35,393 bases of DNA from an uncultured Oscillospiraceae bacterium (GCA_910587135.1 CAJULF010000016.1:18956-54348); one strand, 5' to 3'. Counted from the first letter of the stretch, positions 6,632 to 15,068 are shown. A program made the numbers and translations. The notes: generated by a model not told the origin, from the sequence alone.

Positions 6632-8407
6632 ATGGCAGACACCATGCATGGGCTGAAAAGAACTTGTTACTGCGGCGAGGTGGCTCTCGGGCAGGGCGAA
6701 GTCGTTGTGGGAGGATTTGTACAGAGGGTACGCGACAAGGGCAGCCTTATTTTTATAGATTTAAGGGATAAAACGGGGATCGTACAGCTTGTATTTGATG
6801 AGAACACCAAGAAAAGCGTGTTTGAAAAAGCGGAAACTGTCCGCTCGGAGTACGTTCTTATGGCTAAGGGCAGTGTGCGTGCCCGTGAAAGCGTGAACAC
6901 CGAAATAAAAACCGGCGGTGTTGAGATAATGGTGCGGGAGCTTTGCATACTCTCAAAGGCGCAGACCCCGCCGTTTGAGATAGTTTCCGACAGCAAGACC
7001 AACGAAGAGCTGCGCCTGAAATACAGATACCTCGACCTGCGCCGCGAGCCTCTCCAGCGCAATCTGACAATGCGCCACGAGATAGCGAAGTGCGCAAGGG
7101 AATATTTCTACGAAAACGGCTTTATTGAAATCGAAACGCCGATGATGATAAAGTCCACCCCCGAGGGCGCACGCGACTATATCGTACCCTCGCGTATCCA
7201 CAACGGGAAATTCTACGCGCTTCCTCAGTCGCCGCAGATATACAAGCAGCTTCTTATGATAGCGGGTATGGACAGGTATATCCAGCTTGCCCGCTGCTTC
7301 CGTGACGAGGATCTGCGCGCGGACAGACAGCCCGAATTTACCCAGATAGACCTTGAAATGTCCTTTGTGGACGTGGAGGATATACTGGAAATGCTGGAGG
7401 GCTTTGTAAAGCGGCTTTACAAGCAGGTGCTGAATGTGGATATAGCCACTCCCCTGCCCCGCCTAACCTATGCGGAGGCAATGAACCGCTTCGGCTCGGA
7501 CAAGCCCGACACGCGCTTCGGTATGGAGATAACGGACATTTCGGATATCGTGAAGAACTGCGGATTCGGGGTATTTACGGACGCGGTTGCCAACGGCGGC
7601 TCGGTGCGCGGCATAGTGGCAAAGGGCGCCGCCGCGGCGCTTTCCCGCAAGGAAATAGACAAGCAGACCGAATTTGTGCGCGGTATAGGCGCTAAGGGTC
7701 TGGCTTATGTGCGTTGGGCGGAGGACGCTCCCAACTGCTCCTTCGGCAAATTTATGGCGGAAGGAGAGCTTGAAGCGATCCTTAAGGCTTTGGGCTGCGA
7801 AAAGGGCGATGTGGCGCTTATCGTGGCGGACAAGAACAAGGTGGTTCTCCCCGTTCTGGGAGCACTCCGCTTGAAGCTCGCAAAGCAGCTCGACATAATC
7901 CCTGACGGTTGGAATTTCCTGTGGATAACGGAGTTCCCCTTCTTCGAGTATGACGAGGAAAGCGGCGAGTGGCTCGCAATGCACCACCCCTTCACCATGC
8001 CGATGGACGAATGTCTGGAGTACCTTGAATCGGACAAGGAAAAGGTCCGCGCAAAGGCATACGACCTTGTGCTGAACGGCGTGGAGCTTTCAAGCGGCTC
8101 TATAAGAATAACCGACTACGAGCTTCAGCAGCGTATGTTTGAGCTGTTGGGTCTTACCAAAGAGGAAATCGACGCGAAATTCGGCTTCCTTGTGGACGCT
8201 TACAGATACGGCGCTCCCCCTCACGGCGGCGCGGGAATCGGTCTGGACAGGCTCTCCATGCTGATGTGCGGCTGTGACAGTCTGCGCGATGTTACCGCGT
8301 TCCCGAAAGTACAGAACGCGAGCGAGCCTATGAGCGAAGCTCCCTCAGTGGTTTCGCAGGAGCAGCTTGAGGAGCTTGGGATAGCGATCGTAAAAACAGA
8401 CAAATAA
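6632..8407 (+). CDS. aspS: Aspartyl-tRNA synthetase
   Basis: Class II synthetase of 591 aa that charges tRNA-Asp with aspartate in the cytosol. Order: N-terminal OB-fold anticodon domain (about 1-110, with VRDKGSLIFIDLRDKTGIVQ), class II motif 1 region (IEIETPMM), LPQSPQIYKQ, motif 2 FRDEDLRADRQPEFTQID (about 221-238), the bacterial GAD insertion (about 290-420), and motif 3 GIGLDRL (about 535-541). Length is normal for the bacterial type. The start has GGGAGG 7 nt upstream. It has its own promoter; downstream genes follow in the same direction without a strong terminator. Whether it also charges tRNA-Asn cannot be read from the sequence. Confidence 0.97.
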   Translation: MADTMHGLKRTCYCGEVALGQGEVVVGGFVQRVRDKGSLIFIDLRDKTGIVQLVFDENTKKSVFEKAETVRSEYVLMAKGSVRARESVNTEIKTGGVEIMVRELCILSKAQTPPFEIVSDSKTNEELRLKYRYLDLRREPLQRNLTMRHEIAKCAREYFYENGFIEIETPMMIKSTPEGARDYIVPSRIHNGKFYALPQSPQIYKQLLMIAGMDRYIQLARCFRDEDLRADRQPEFTQIDLEMSFVDVEDILEMLEGFVKRLYKQVLNVDIATPLPRLTYAEAMNRFGSDKPDTRFGMEITDISDIVKNCGFGVFTDAVANGGSVRGIVAKGAAAALSRKEIDKQTEFVRGIGAKGLAYVRWAEDAPNCSFGKFMAEGELEAILKALGCEKGDVALIVADKNKVVLPVLGALRLKLAKQLDIIPDGWNFLWITEFPFFEYDEESGEWLAMHHPFTMPMDECLEYLESDKEKVRAKAYDLVLNGVELSSGSIRITDYELQQRMFELLGLTKEEIDAKFGFLVDAYRYGAPPHGGAGIGLDRLSMLMCGCDSLRDVTAFPKVQNASEPMSEAPSVVSQEQLEELGIAIVKTDK

Positions 8408-8454
8408 TTTCGGGGGATAAGCCGCGGCATAACAGATACAAAGAAGCAAACGCT

Positions 8455-8952
8455 ATGACAAAAAGAAAACGTATTATATTCATCGTTTTGGGCTTCATCA
8501 TTGCCGCGGCAGCGCTGACGCATTGGCTGCCATATATTAACATCGCGCTTAACCGCGCCGATGACTATCGAAATAACGCAATTGAAAATCAGGTCAATTT
8601 TACATTATCTGCCATGGCTGACGATGAAGTTAAAACTTATTATAAGGATTATGTAAATTACGATAATTTGGCTGCGGTTTATAAATTTGCCGTTTCTGAA
8701 AGCGATTTTGCCGCCAAGACCGACTCGGAATGTCTGAAATTGTACAACAAAATAGTCAAAGCTACACATAATCCCGACCGGCATTCGTTTTACTCGACCT
8801 ACGGCATGAAAAAAGGTACGGCTTATGAGAGCCTGATCGTCGACGGTGTTAAATACAGCATTGAACACGATCTTGACATTAAGGCAAATTATTTTACATT
8901 TGAGCCTTATATTGCGAAATGGACAATTTCCATTACTGCCGAGGAAACTTAA
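8455..8952 (+). CDS. Hypothetical membrane-anchored protein (165 aa)
   Basis: I do not recognise a family. Residues 2-5 are basic (TKRK), followed by one hydrophobic helix (about 6-28, RIIFIVLGFIIAAAALTHWL), so the protein is probably anchored with its polar body outside. The body (30-165) is acidic and tyrosine-rich with YYKDYVNYDNLAAVYKF and ends in strands (YFTFEPYIAKWTISITAEE). No good ribosome site is seen, only AAGAAG, so translation may be weak. It lies 47 bp after aspS and its end is 2 bp before the start of the next gene, suggesting co-transcription with the acetyltransferase. Confidence 0.65.
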   Translation: MTKRKRIIFIVLGFIIAAAALTHWLPYINIALNRADDYRNNAIENQVNFTLSAMADDEVKTYYKDYVNYDNLAAVYKFAVSESDFAAKTDSECLKLYNKIVKATHNPDRHSFYSTYGMKKGTAYESLIVDGVKYSIEHDLDIKANYFTFEPYIAKWTISITAEET

Positions 8953-8954
8953 AT

Positions 8955-9488
8955 ATGAACGTAATGCGACTCATCAGACCCACCGCTGAATACTCCGAGG
9001 ATATTTGGGCATTCCGCAGGGAGTTTCTTGAAAACAGCACCGACGAGGATATGGGCGGCTGCGGAAAGTTAAGGGAATGTTCCTCAGCCGATGAGTGGCT
9101 TGCGCAGGTCGAGGCTCTGACAAATCCCGAAACATGTCCCGAGGGAATGGTCACCGCGGACACCTATATTGCCGTAAGGTCGTGCGACAATAAAATAGTA
9201 GGCATAACGGACATAAGGCACAATCTGAATACCCCCGTATTAAAAGAGTGGGGCGGGCATATCGGGTACTGCGTTCGCCCCGACGAACGGCGAAAGGGCT
9301 ACGCAAAAGAAATGCTGCGGCTTAATCTTGATAACGGCAGGCGGCTGGGACTTAAAAGGATCATGGTTTCCTGCAATGTGAACAATATCGCCAGCGAGAG
9401 GACTATCCTCGCGAACGGCGGCGTTTTTGAAAGAGAAACCGAGGACGGCAGCGGGCACAGAATAAAGTTATATTGGATAGAGCTTTGA
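8955..9488 (+). CDS. GNAT-family N-acetyltransferase
   Basis: 177-aa cytosolic enzyme transferring an acetyl group from acetyl-CoA to an unknown amine. The C-terminal half carries the GNAT fold: IAVRSCDNKIVGITDIRH, strand HIGYCVRPDERRKGYAKEML (the R/Q-x-x-G-x-A acetyl-CoA loop, as RRKGYA), and KRIMVSCNVNNIASERTILANGGVFE. The pattern is that of the RimJ/RimL-like group acting on small molecules or N termini. The open frame extends back to 8919, inside the previous gene, but ATG 8955 has GAGGAAA upstream and follows that gene's stop by 2 nt. A 7-bp hairpin (AGCGGGA/TCCCGCT, 9487-9510) separates it from the sigma-factor gene. Confidence 0.88.
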   Translation: MNVMRLIRPTAEYSEDIWAFRREFLENSTDEDMGGCGKLRECSSADEWLAQVEALTNPETCPEGMVTADTYIAVRSCDNKIVGITDIRHNLNTPVLKEWGGHIGYCVRPDERRKGYAKEMLRLNLDNGRRLGLKRIMVSCNVNNIASERTILANGGVFERETEDGSGHRIKLYWIEL

Positions 9489-9524
9489 GCGGGAAAAACA
9501 AATCCCGCTAAAGGGAGGTGCGGC

Positions 9525-10022
9525 ATGTACAAAAAGGAATACAAGGAGCTGAGCGCCATGGCGGCGAACGGTGACACGAAAGCTTTCGCGTATCTTTACG
9601 AAACGGTTTACCGCGAGATGTACTACACCGCGTACTACTCCCTTAAAAACGACGCGGACGCGGTGGAGGCGGTCACGGGAACGATACGGGACGGCTTTGA
9701 AGCCATCAAAAGGCTGAACAGCGAAGCCGCTTTCCGTCTGTTTATGCTCAAATCGCTATGCGCGCGCATAAAGCTGCGATTCAAGGAATATTCAAGGGCG
9801 CGTTCTCCGGTTCAGTACGACAAAAAAAATCTGCGCCCCAACGAGGACGGGATTGACATTAAGCAGGAATTCAACAAGCTGCCCGACACCGAGAGAATGG
9901 TGATGGCGCTTTGCGTTATAGGCAGGTTTCCGCCCGAGGAGATCGCGCAGTTTACGGGAATGTCTGCGGGCGCGGTCAGGAAAAGGCTTACAAAAGCGGT
10001 AAACGCTCTGGAGCTTGAATAA
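9525..10022 (+). CDS. ECF-like RNA polymerase sigma factor
   Basis: 165 aa. The N-terminal half fits sigma region 2 (AANGDTKAFAYLYETVYREMYYTAYYSLKNDADAVEAV, about 13-50). The C-terminal half fits region 4 (LPDTERMVMALCVIGRFPPEEIAQFTGMSAGAVRKRLTKAV, about 120-160), the promoter -35 reading helix-turn-helix. The two halves are joined by a basic linker and regions 1 and 3 are absent, as in group IV sigma factors. Ribosome site AAGGGAGGTG is strong. The next gene (10446) is a membrane protein with a cytoplasmic N-terminal domain, a plausible anti-sigma or sensor partner. Region 2 is somewhat divergent, so a sigma-like regulator with weak activity is an alternative. Confidence 0.85.
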   Translation: MYKKEYKELSAMAANGDTKAFAYLYETVYREMYYTAYYSLKNDADAVEAVTGTIRDGFEAIKRLNSEAAFRLFMLKSLCARIKLRFKEYSRARSPVQYDKKNLRPNEDGIDIKQEFNKLPDTERMVMALCVIGRFPPEEIAQFTGMSAGAVRKRLTKAVNALELE

Positions 10023-10040
10023 TGTAAAATTAAGATGTCA

Positions 10041-10271
10041 TGTCGGCTTCGCCGACAACAGCTTGTAAAAGAAGCCTATTGGCAACGCAATGTCGCCGCA
10101 TGGAATTTCAAAAAGTTCACATTTGCCGAATTGCAAATGTGAACGGTTTCCGGCAGGCATGCGGAGTGCTGCAAAGCAGCACGGAGTATGACTGGCGGAA
10201 ATTTTGAAATTTTTTAAATAATCCGCTTTAGGTCAACCTTTATATACAAGCTGATGTCAGCTTCGCAGACA
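10041..10271 (+). repeat. Structured intergenic element, unit C
   Basis: Unit with five helices. Left hairpin TGTCGGC/GCCGACA (10041-10057). Outer stem AATTTCAAAA (10104-10113)/TTTTGAAATT (10202-10211). Inside it, a perfect 12-bp hairpin GTTCACATTTGC/GCAAATGTGAAC (10115-10144), then an arm TTTCCG...CGGAAA holding GTGCTGC/GCAGCAC. After the core come TAAATAATCCGCTT and AGGTCAAC (10213-10237) and a right hairpin AAGCTGA/TCAGCTT (10248-10263). The 17-mers at 10041 and 10255 differ at only two positions. Same layout as 26554-26799. Confidence 0.85.
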
Positions 10272-10427
10272 AATCGGATAAAAAAATATTGCGGCGCTGT
10301 ATCGCCGCGGAAAAGCAACACACATAAAACAGCAGCATTCCGCCCACGCGTGAGAAATTTTCGCGAGAGACCGTCACAGCGCAGCGGAGCGAAAGTGAGC
10401 TGCGGCGGTCGGGTTGCGAAAATTTCT
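10213..10427 (+). repeat. Structured intergenic element, unit F, in the leader of the propeller gene
   Basis: Second tandem unit behind C, with the same pitch of about 220 bp as units A and B. It shares the TAAATAATCCGCTT motif with the end of C, carries a GCGGCG/CGCCGC hairpin (10291-10308) and CCGCCCACGC, then the core 10353-10427. The outer stem AGAAATTTTCGC/GCGAAAATTTCT is a perfect 12 bp, with one inner arm GACCG...CGGTC and CAGC...GCTG. The core ends 19 nt before the GTG start of the next gene, so its 3' strand lies just ahead of the ribosome site. Confidence 0.8.
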
Positions 10428-10445
10428 TTAAAAAAGGGTGATTTT

Positions 10446-12884
10446 GTGAACGTTGCACAGCTTCGCGACTATATGGCGGAGAAGGTAATACCGGAAAAGG
10501 TAATGCCGCAGAATATTGCGGAGTTTTTGATGGACGAGGAAGCGGAGCTTCCCGAGCTGAACGCGTTCACGTTTCTGAACCGACTGCGCTCGCTGGGGAT
10601 AGGCTCGGCGGATTTTCTGTATCTTCTGGAGGGCTGCGGCGCTCCGTCGGAGGCTATTGAACGGATACGCCGTAACCCCGCCATGAATCTCCAGTCGCTG
10701 ATAATAACGCTTGACAGCTCGGGGCTTACCTCGCAGGACTACACACGAATGCTTTACACGGCGCGACAAATGTGGGAGAGGACGCTTACCATGCGTCTGG
10801 AAAATATGGTTCCCAAAGCCCTGCCGCAAGATGACGACCCTTTTGTTGACACCGCTGAAATAGAGCTTGACACGGTCGAAGCGGATAATATAAGAAACCA
10901 CGGAGCGATTCCCGGCGAGCGGGAAAGTGAAGATGAAACGACCCGTCAGACCGAAAGCCACACCGATTACACCAGCGAAATGACAGCCGTGGAGACCGAG
11001 GAGTACCCCGAGCCCGAGGACGATCCCGAGCTTCTGGCGGCGATGGCATATTACAAGAATATTTTCAGCCCTGCCGCGGAGGAAAGCGGCGTGAGCGACG
11101 ACGAGCACTCGGATATACCGTCTGCCGTATCCGACACTTCGGACGAGTTTTCGGAACAGCCTCAGACGGAGGATATCGGTTATGGCAGCGAAGCGGACAG
11201 AACAGCCGATACCGAAGAAGCTGACGAAGCGTATTACAGCGCGGAAACTCCCGACGGTAATGCCGAAAGTTCCTTTGGTGAGTATAACGGCGGCACCTCC
11301 GACGAATCTCCCGACGAAGAATATGATGAGTTTGAGGGAACAAGTGAATTTGTACAAATAGACGCAGATGCCGTTATGAGGGAGCTTACAAGCGTATTGG
11401 ACGAGGACGAGCCGTCTCAGCCCGAGCCTGTCCGTATGCGTCGGGAGGGCGGCTACCACAAGGCTGCTCTTATTTCCTCGGCAGCGGGAGCCGCATTGGT
11501 TTTCGCGGCAAGCGCGGCAGCATCCGCCATGGGATTTGAGCCCGAATCCGTGCCCGTTTTAAAGTATGCCGCGGAGTATATCGATATATTTGCGCAGACG
11601 CTTACATCATATAATGCCGACATTCTCGGCGGAAAGCCTTTTGAGTCGCATAACGGCGGCGAAATACTGGGTGGTCTGCTTATAGAACCGTTTGAGCCCG
11701 CGGATGAGCTTGGCGTTTTCAATACCGACGTATACGTTTACGCAGCTGAAACCGACGGTATTGCAGTATATAAGCGCGGCGATTCACTCACCGCATGCGG
11801 AACGCTCTGCCCGCCCGAAAATACGGAATTTATCCGCGTGTTTGAGCAAGACGGGGCGGTTTTCGCGGTATTCAGCGGAAAAAACTGCGGCTTTATGAAA
11901 ATCGACAATGAAGCCCCCCTTTACATCTCGGAACAGGACGGAACTTTGACCGATATTGTGATTGAAAACGGCTGTATCAGGCTGGGTTCGGTATATGTCC
12001 CCGAATTCACCGAGGACTTCTCCGCGGTGCAGATCGAGAAATATATCCCCGAAACGGGAACAGCCGGAGTTATTCCCGCGGAAAAGGTGCTTCTCAGCGG
12101 AGAGGGCTGCGGTTATGCTGTGAGCGCCGCCTATGATACGGCGAACGGCAGCGTAATATCAAGCGGCGCGGTGATGGGTCGTGCTGTATATTCGGCGGCT
12201 GACGGGGCACTCGCGGCGCTGGAATACGGCGACGGCTTTCTGCTGGCGGCAATATCGGAAGAAATCAAAACGGAAACCGTAGGGGAGCTTATTGGCTGCG
12301 CTCGCGCCGGGGAGCTTCTCGCCACAGCGGAGCTCGGCGAGAACGGAATCGAAATATACCTGCGTGGTGCGGATCTGAAGCCCTTGTCCGTGATAAAAAA
12401 CTTGTCGGGAGAGGTCAGATCACTATCTTTCAGCGGCAGCACCCTGCTTGTAAACGGCGACAGCGGGACGTTTGCGGCTATTGACTGCAACGACGCGGAA
12501 AACCCCAAGCCGCTTGATCTCACAAAGAAAACCGGCGCGGTAAGGGACGGACTTGCGCTTTGCGGAGAACTGTCGGGAACGCTGCTCACATATACCCTGT
12601 ACAACAAGGACGGCGCGGTGTCCTCCTATTCCGTGACCCTTTCGGAGAAGGAGCTGTCCACGCTCGACATGGGCGGCATAAACACCTTGATAATAGAACC
12701 CGGACGCTCCGGTTTCGCGTTTGACTGCTTTGACGGAGTATGCAAGGTGTCGAGATACATAATTTTCGGGCAAAGCGGCGCGGAGCATGCTCTTTTCGAC
12801 GATAAAACGGGATTTACGGCGGCAGCCGAGCTTGACGGAAATATATATCTGATATACGGCGGCGGAGCGATGCCTATTGAATGA
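10446..12884 (+). CDS. Single-pass membrane protein with cytoplasmic helical domain and probable beta-propeller exterior
   Basis: 812 aa. Residues 1-125 are helical and cytosolic (MNVAQLRDYMAEKVIP...). About 130-330 is a low-complexity acidic linker rich in E, D, S and T. A TM helix (ALISSAAGAALVFAASAAASA) lies at about 340-362. The 430-residue exterior repeats short strands with G-D/G-N turns (VYVYAAETDGIAVYKRGDSL, VRSLSFSGSTLLVNGDSG), resembling secreted C-terminal beta-propeller proteins. The frame is open back to 10254, but that stretch is the repeat element. GTG 10446 has AAAGGGTG 7 nt upstream and is the likely start; ATG 10474 is second choice. Position after an ECF sigma gene suggests an anti-sigma or sensor role (inference). 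Confidence 0.75.
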   Translation: MNVAQLRDYMAEKVIPEKVMPQNIAEFLMDEEAELPELNAFTFLNRLRSLGIGSADFLYLLEGCGAPSEAIERIRRNPAMNLQSLIITLDSSGLTSQDYTRMLYTARQMWERTLTMRLENMVPKALPQDDDPFVDTAEIELDTVEADNIRNHGAIPGERESEDETTRQTESHTDYTSEMTAVETEEYPEPEDDPELLAAMAYYKNIFSPAAEESGVSDDEHSDIPSAVSDTSDEFSEQPQTEDIGYGSEADRTADTEEADEAYYSAETPDGNAESSFGEYNGGTSDESPDEEYDEFEGTSEFVQIDADAVMRELTSVLDEDEPSQPEPVRMRREGGYHKAALISSAAGAALVFAASAAASAMGFEPESVPVLKYAAEYIDIFAQTLTSYNADILGGKPFESHNGGEILGGLLIEPFEPADELGVFNTDVYVYAAETDGIAVYKRGDSLTACGTLCPPENTEFIRVFEQDGAVFAVFSGKNCGFMKIDNEAPLYISEQDGTLTDIVIENGCIRLGSVYVPEFTEDFSAVQIEKYIPETGTAGVIPAEKVLLSGEGCGYAVSAAYDTANGSVISSGAVMGRAVYSAADGALAALEYGDGFLLAAISEEIKTETVGELIGCARAGELLATAELGENGIEIYLRGADLKPLSVIKNLSGEVRSLSFSGSTLLVNGDSGTFAAIDCNDAENPKPLDLTKKTGAVRDGLALCGELSGTLLTYTLYNKDGAVSSYSVTLSEKELSTLDMGGINTLIIEPGRSGFAFDCFDGVCKVSRYIIFGQSGAEHALFDDKTGFTAAAELDGNIYLIYGGGAMPIE

Positions 12885-12919
12885 ACGGCTTTTTTCAGAT
12901 GATTTTCACCTTAGTATAC

Positions 12920-12949
12920 TTGACAGCCCGCTCCCTCAGGGTGTATAAT
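12920..12949 (+). promoter_or_regulatory. Sigma-A promoter before the 34-aa peptide gene
   Basis: TTGACA (12920-12925), 18 bp, TATAAT (12944-12949). The spacer contains CCCTCAGGG. The start codon at 12989 is about 40 nt downstream. Confidence 0.8.
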
Positions 12950-12988
12950 AAAGAGAAACGAGTGATATAAAACGGAACGGGTGATATT

Positions 12989-13093
12989 ATGGACGAGAAA
13001 AAAAGACAAAAGCTTATGAAGATTTTCAGAGTCGTGGCGCTTGTTCTGGCAATCGTAATGATACTGGGAATAATTATTCAAAGCTTTGTTTAA
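12989..13093 (+). CDS. Small single-pass membrane peptide (34 aa), DUF4044-like
   Basis: Encodes MDEKKRQKLMKIFRVVALVL followed by AIVMILGIIIQSFV: a charged cytoplasmic start and one TM helix (about 13-31). The layout matches the very small DUF4044-type membrane peptides of Firmicutes, whose function is not established; the family link is by shape only. A consensus promoter at 12920-12949 supports it as a real gene. The ribosome site is modest (GGAACGGGTG). The next gene (YesL-like membrane protein) begins 136 bp later, and AT-rich sequence without a clear terminator lies between, so the two may share a transcript. Confidence 0.7.
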   Translation: MDEKKRQKLMKIFRVVALVLAIVMILGIIIQSFV

Positions 13094-13228
13094 ACTAATT
13101 CCTCAATAAAAGTGTACACAAAAAATCTTTGCAAAAAACATATATCAGAGTTTTGGTTCGATTTTTTGTACAATTTCTAATGGGAATAAGTTTAAAACAA
13201 AAAATCTGTCCTGAAAGGATTTTGGCTG

Positions 13229-14047
13229 ATGGGATTATTTTATAACAATAACGTTGCGGGATCCGGGGTCGCAAAGAACGGACCGCAGAAAAAACCGTTT
13301 TTTCGGTTCTGGGAAATATTTGCGAATAAGTTCTGGACATTCTTCCAGATAAATCTGATCTACTTCCTGTTCTGTATTCCGATAGTTACCTTTGGTCCGG
13401 CGACCGCCGCTATGACTTCGCTTATGCGGAATATTTACCTTGAACGCCCGCAGTTTGTGTTCCACGACTTCTGGAAAGCGTTCAAGAAAAATTTCAAGCA
13501 ATCCTTTTTTATCGGTATTCTTGATATTCTGGTGATGACACTTGCCGTTTTCAGCTATGTATTCTATACAGCCAACCTGGACAAGGAAAATTCATATTGG
13601 TTTTTCTATGCGCTCACTATGGCAGGGCAGGTCATATTCCTGCTGCTGAATTTTTACATCTATCCGCAGATAGTCGCGCTTAACCTGCGTATGGGCGCTA
13701 TCGTCAAAAACTCCGTGATACTTACATTTGTCAACCTGAAGGGAAATTTGATAACGTTGGCGTTTTTCCTTTTGTACGGCTACTTAGTGGCGTTTTCGGG
13801 CATCGGCATCTATCTGTTTATGCTTTCGCCCCTGCTGCCGCTGGCGTGGCTTTCTTTCCTGGCGGTGTTCGCTTGCTATCCCGCTATCCAGAAATTTATA
13901 ATAAATCCTTTCTATGAAGCTAAAGGAGAAAGAAATCCCGAGCTGCCCGATGTTGATAATAATGAAAGTATATTTGAAGACAAAGGCGGAAGCGAAGCTC
14001 CCATAAAGCTCAAATCCAAAGACAAAAAAGGCAAGGTGCTGAAGTGA
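13229..14047 (+). CDS. YesL/DUF624-family membrane protein
   Basis: 272-aa polytopic membrane protein. After a short polar start comes FFRFWEIFANKFWTFFQINLIY, then FCIPIVTFGPATAAMTSLMRNI, the recognisable DUF624 signature. About five TM helices follow (about 35-60, 100-125, 130-155, 165-190, 200-225). The C terminus from about 235 is charged and cytosolic, ending in a lysine-rich tail. YesL proteins in other Firmicutes often sit beside sugar ABC transporters or polysaccharide-utilisation genes, but their biochemical role is unknown; here the neighbours are housekeeping. Ribosome site GAAAGGA upstream of ATG 13229. A terminator follows at 14053. Confidence 0.85.
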   Translation: MGLFYNNNVAGSGVAKNGPQKKPFFRFWEIFANKFWTFFQINLIYFLFCIPIVTFGPATAAMTSLMRNIYLERPQFVFHDFWKAFKKNFKQSFFIGILDILVMTLAVFSYVFYTANLDKENSYWFFYALTMAGQVIFLLLNFYIYPQIVALNLRMGAIVKNSVILTFVNLKGNLITLAFFLLYGYLVAFSGIGIYLFMLSPLLPLAWLSFLAVFACYPAIQKFIINPFYEAKGERNPELPDVDNNESIFEDKGGSEAPIKLKSKDKKGKVLK

Positions 14048-14052
14048 TTTTC

Positions 14053-14081
14053 CGGCGCGGATCGGTTCCGCGCCGAGTTTT
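14053..14081 (+). terminator. Intrinsic terminator after the YesL-like gene
   Basis: Stem CGGCGCGGA/TCCGCGCCG (9 bp, loop TCGGT) followed by AGTTTT, 5 nt after the stop codon. Confidence 0.8.
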
Positions 14082-14199
14082 ATGCTCAGAAATCAAGATG
14101 TTTCCGCTTTTTCCACAAACCGAGACCGTCAGTCTGATGGTTTTTATATGTATTTTTGTTGAAAATTAGTACAAATAAACACAAAAATGCAAAAAAGTA

Positions 14200-14228
14200 T
14201 TGCAAAAAAAATGAATTTGTGAGATAAT
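14200..14228 (+). promoter_or_regulatory. Probable sigma-A promoter of upp with a long leader
   Basis: TTGCAA (14200-14205), 17 bp, GATAAT (14223-14228). It leaves about 200 nt of untranslated leader before upp at 14439. The leader ends CGGAACGGGAAATTCAC before the AAGGAG ribosome site, a string also seen at the end of the structured repeats, but I find no matching left half. Confidence 0.6.
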
Positions 14229-14438
14229 ATAAGTGTAATGGACGGTTAATTCACAATCGCGAAAAAATCCTGAAAAACTGCCCCGAATGACATCAGCGCA
14301 ACGCCTGCAAAAAAATTTTACAAACCCGCTTAATTGTCGGCTAAGCGAAGTAACGACCGATAAACAAAAAGGGTAAAATACAACGCAAAATCGGGTTTTG
14401 AGCGGAACGGGAAATTCACATTTTAAGGAGATACGATA

Positions 14439-15068
14439 ATGTCAGGAATTGTTGTTTTCGACCACCCTCTGATAAAGCATAAAATCACGCTGCTGCGGGA
14501 CTGCTCAACGGGGACAAGGGATTTCAGAATACTGATCGAGGAAATCGCAACGCTTATGGGATACGAAGCGCTGCGCGACCTTCCGTTGGAGATGACGGAA
14601 ATAAAAACTCCCATCGAATCCACCAAAGCTCCCGTTTTATCGGGCAAAACAATAGCGGTAATTCCTATTTTAAGGGCGGGACTCGGTATGGTCAAAGGAT
14701 TGCTGACACTTGTTCCTACGGCTAAAATCGGACATATCGGTATGTACCGTGATCACGAAACCTGCCTTCCCCGCGAGTATTACTGCAAGCTGCCCGAAAA
14801 TATCAATGAGCGAACCTGCATCATTCTCGACCCCATGCTGGCTACGGGCGGTTCGGCAAGCGCAGCGGTGGATCTGCTGAAATCCAGAGGGGTAACAAGC
14901 ATTAAGTTTATGTCAATTCTTGCCGCGCCCGAGGGACTTGCGACGCTGATAAAAAATCACCCCGATATAGAGATTTACTGCGGTCATCTGGATAAAAAGC
15001 TTAACGAAGACAAATATATAGTCCCCGGACTTGGTGACGCGGGTGACAGGATATTCGGAACCATTTAA
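14439..15068 (+). CDS. upp: Uracil phosphoribosyltransferase
   Basis: Salvages uracil with PRPP to UMP in the cytosol. The 209-aa length is standard. It shows HPLIKHKITLLRD at the N terminus, KTIAVIPILRAGLGMVKG in the middle, the PRPP-binding loop LDPMLATGGSA (about 130-140, with the acidic Asp131), and the canonical uracil-site end PGLGDAGDRIFGTI. The start is well placed after AAGGAGAT. It has its own promoter and leader and is followed by purA with a separate promoter, so it is probably monocistronic. Together with purA and the uridine-kinase-like gene at 19718 it makes this stretch rich in nucleotide metabolism, though not one operon. Confidence 0.97.
   Translation: MSGIVVFDHPLIKHKITLLRDCSTGTRDFRILIEEIATLMGYEALRDLPLEMTEIKTPIESTKAPVLSGKTIAVIPILRAGLGMVKGLLTLVPTAKIGHIGMYRDHETCLPREYYCKLPENINERTCIILDPMLATGGSASAAVDLLKSRGVTSIKFMSILAAPEGLATLIKNHPDIEIYCGHLDKKLNEDKYIVPGLGDAGDRIFGTI

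Noticed and set aside
10254..10445. N-terminal extension of the propeller protein (64 residues)
   Set aside because: This stretch is the structured repeat unit F, which happens to be open in that frame. A ribosome site and GTG follow at 10431-10448.
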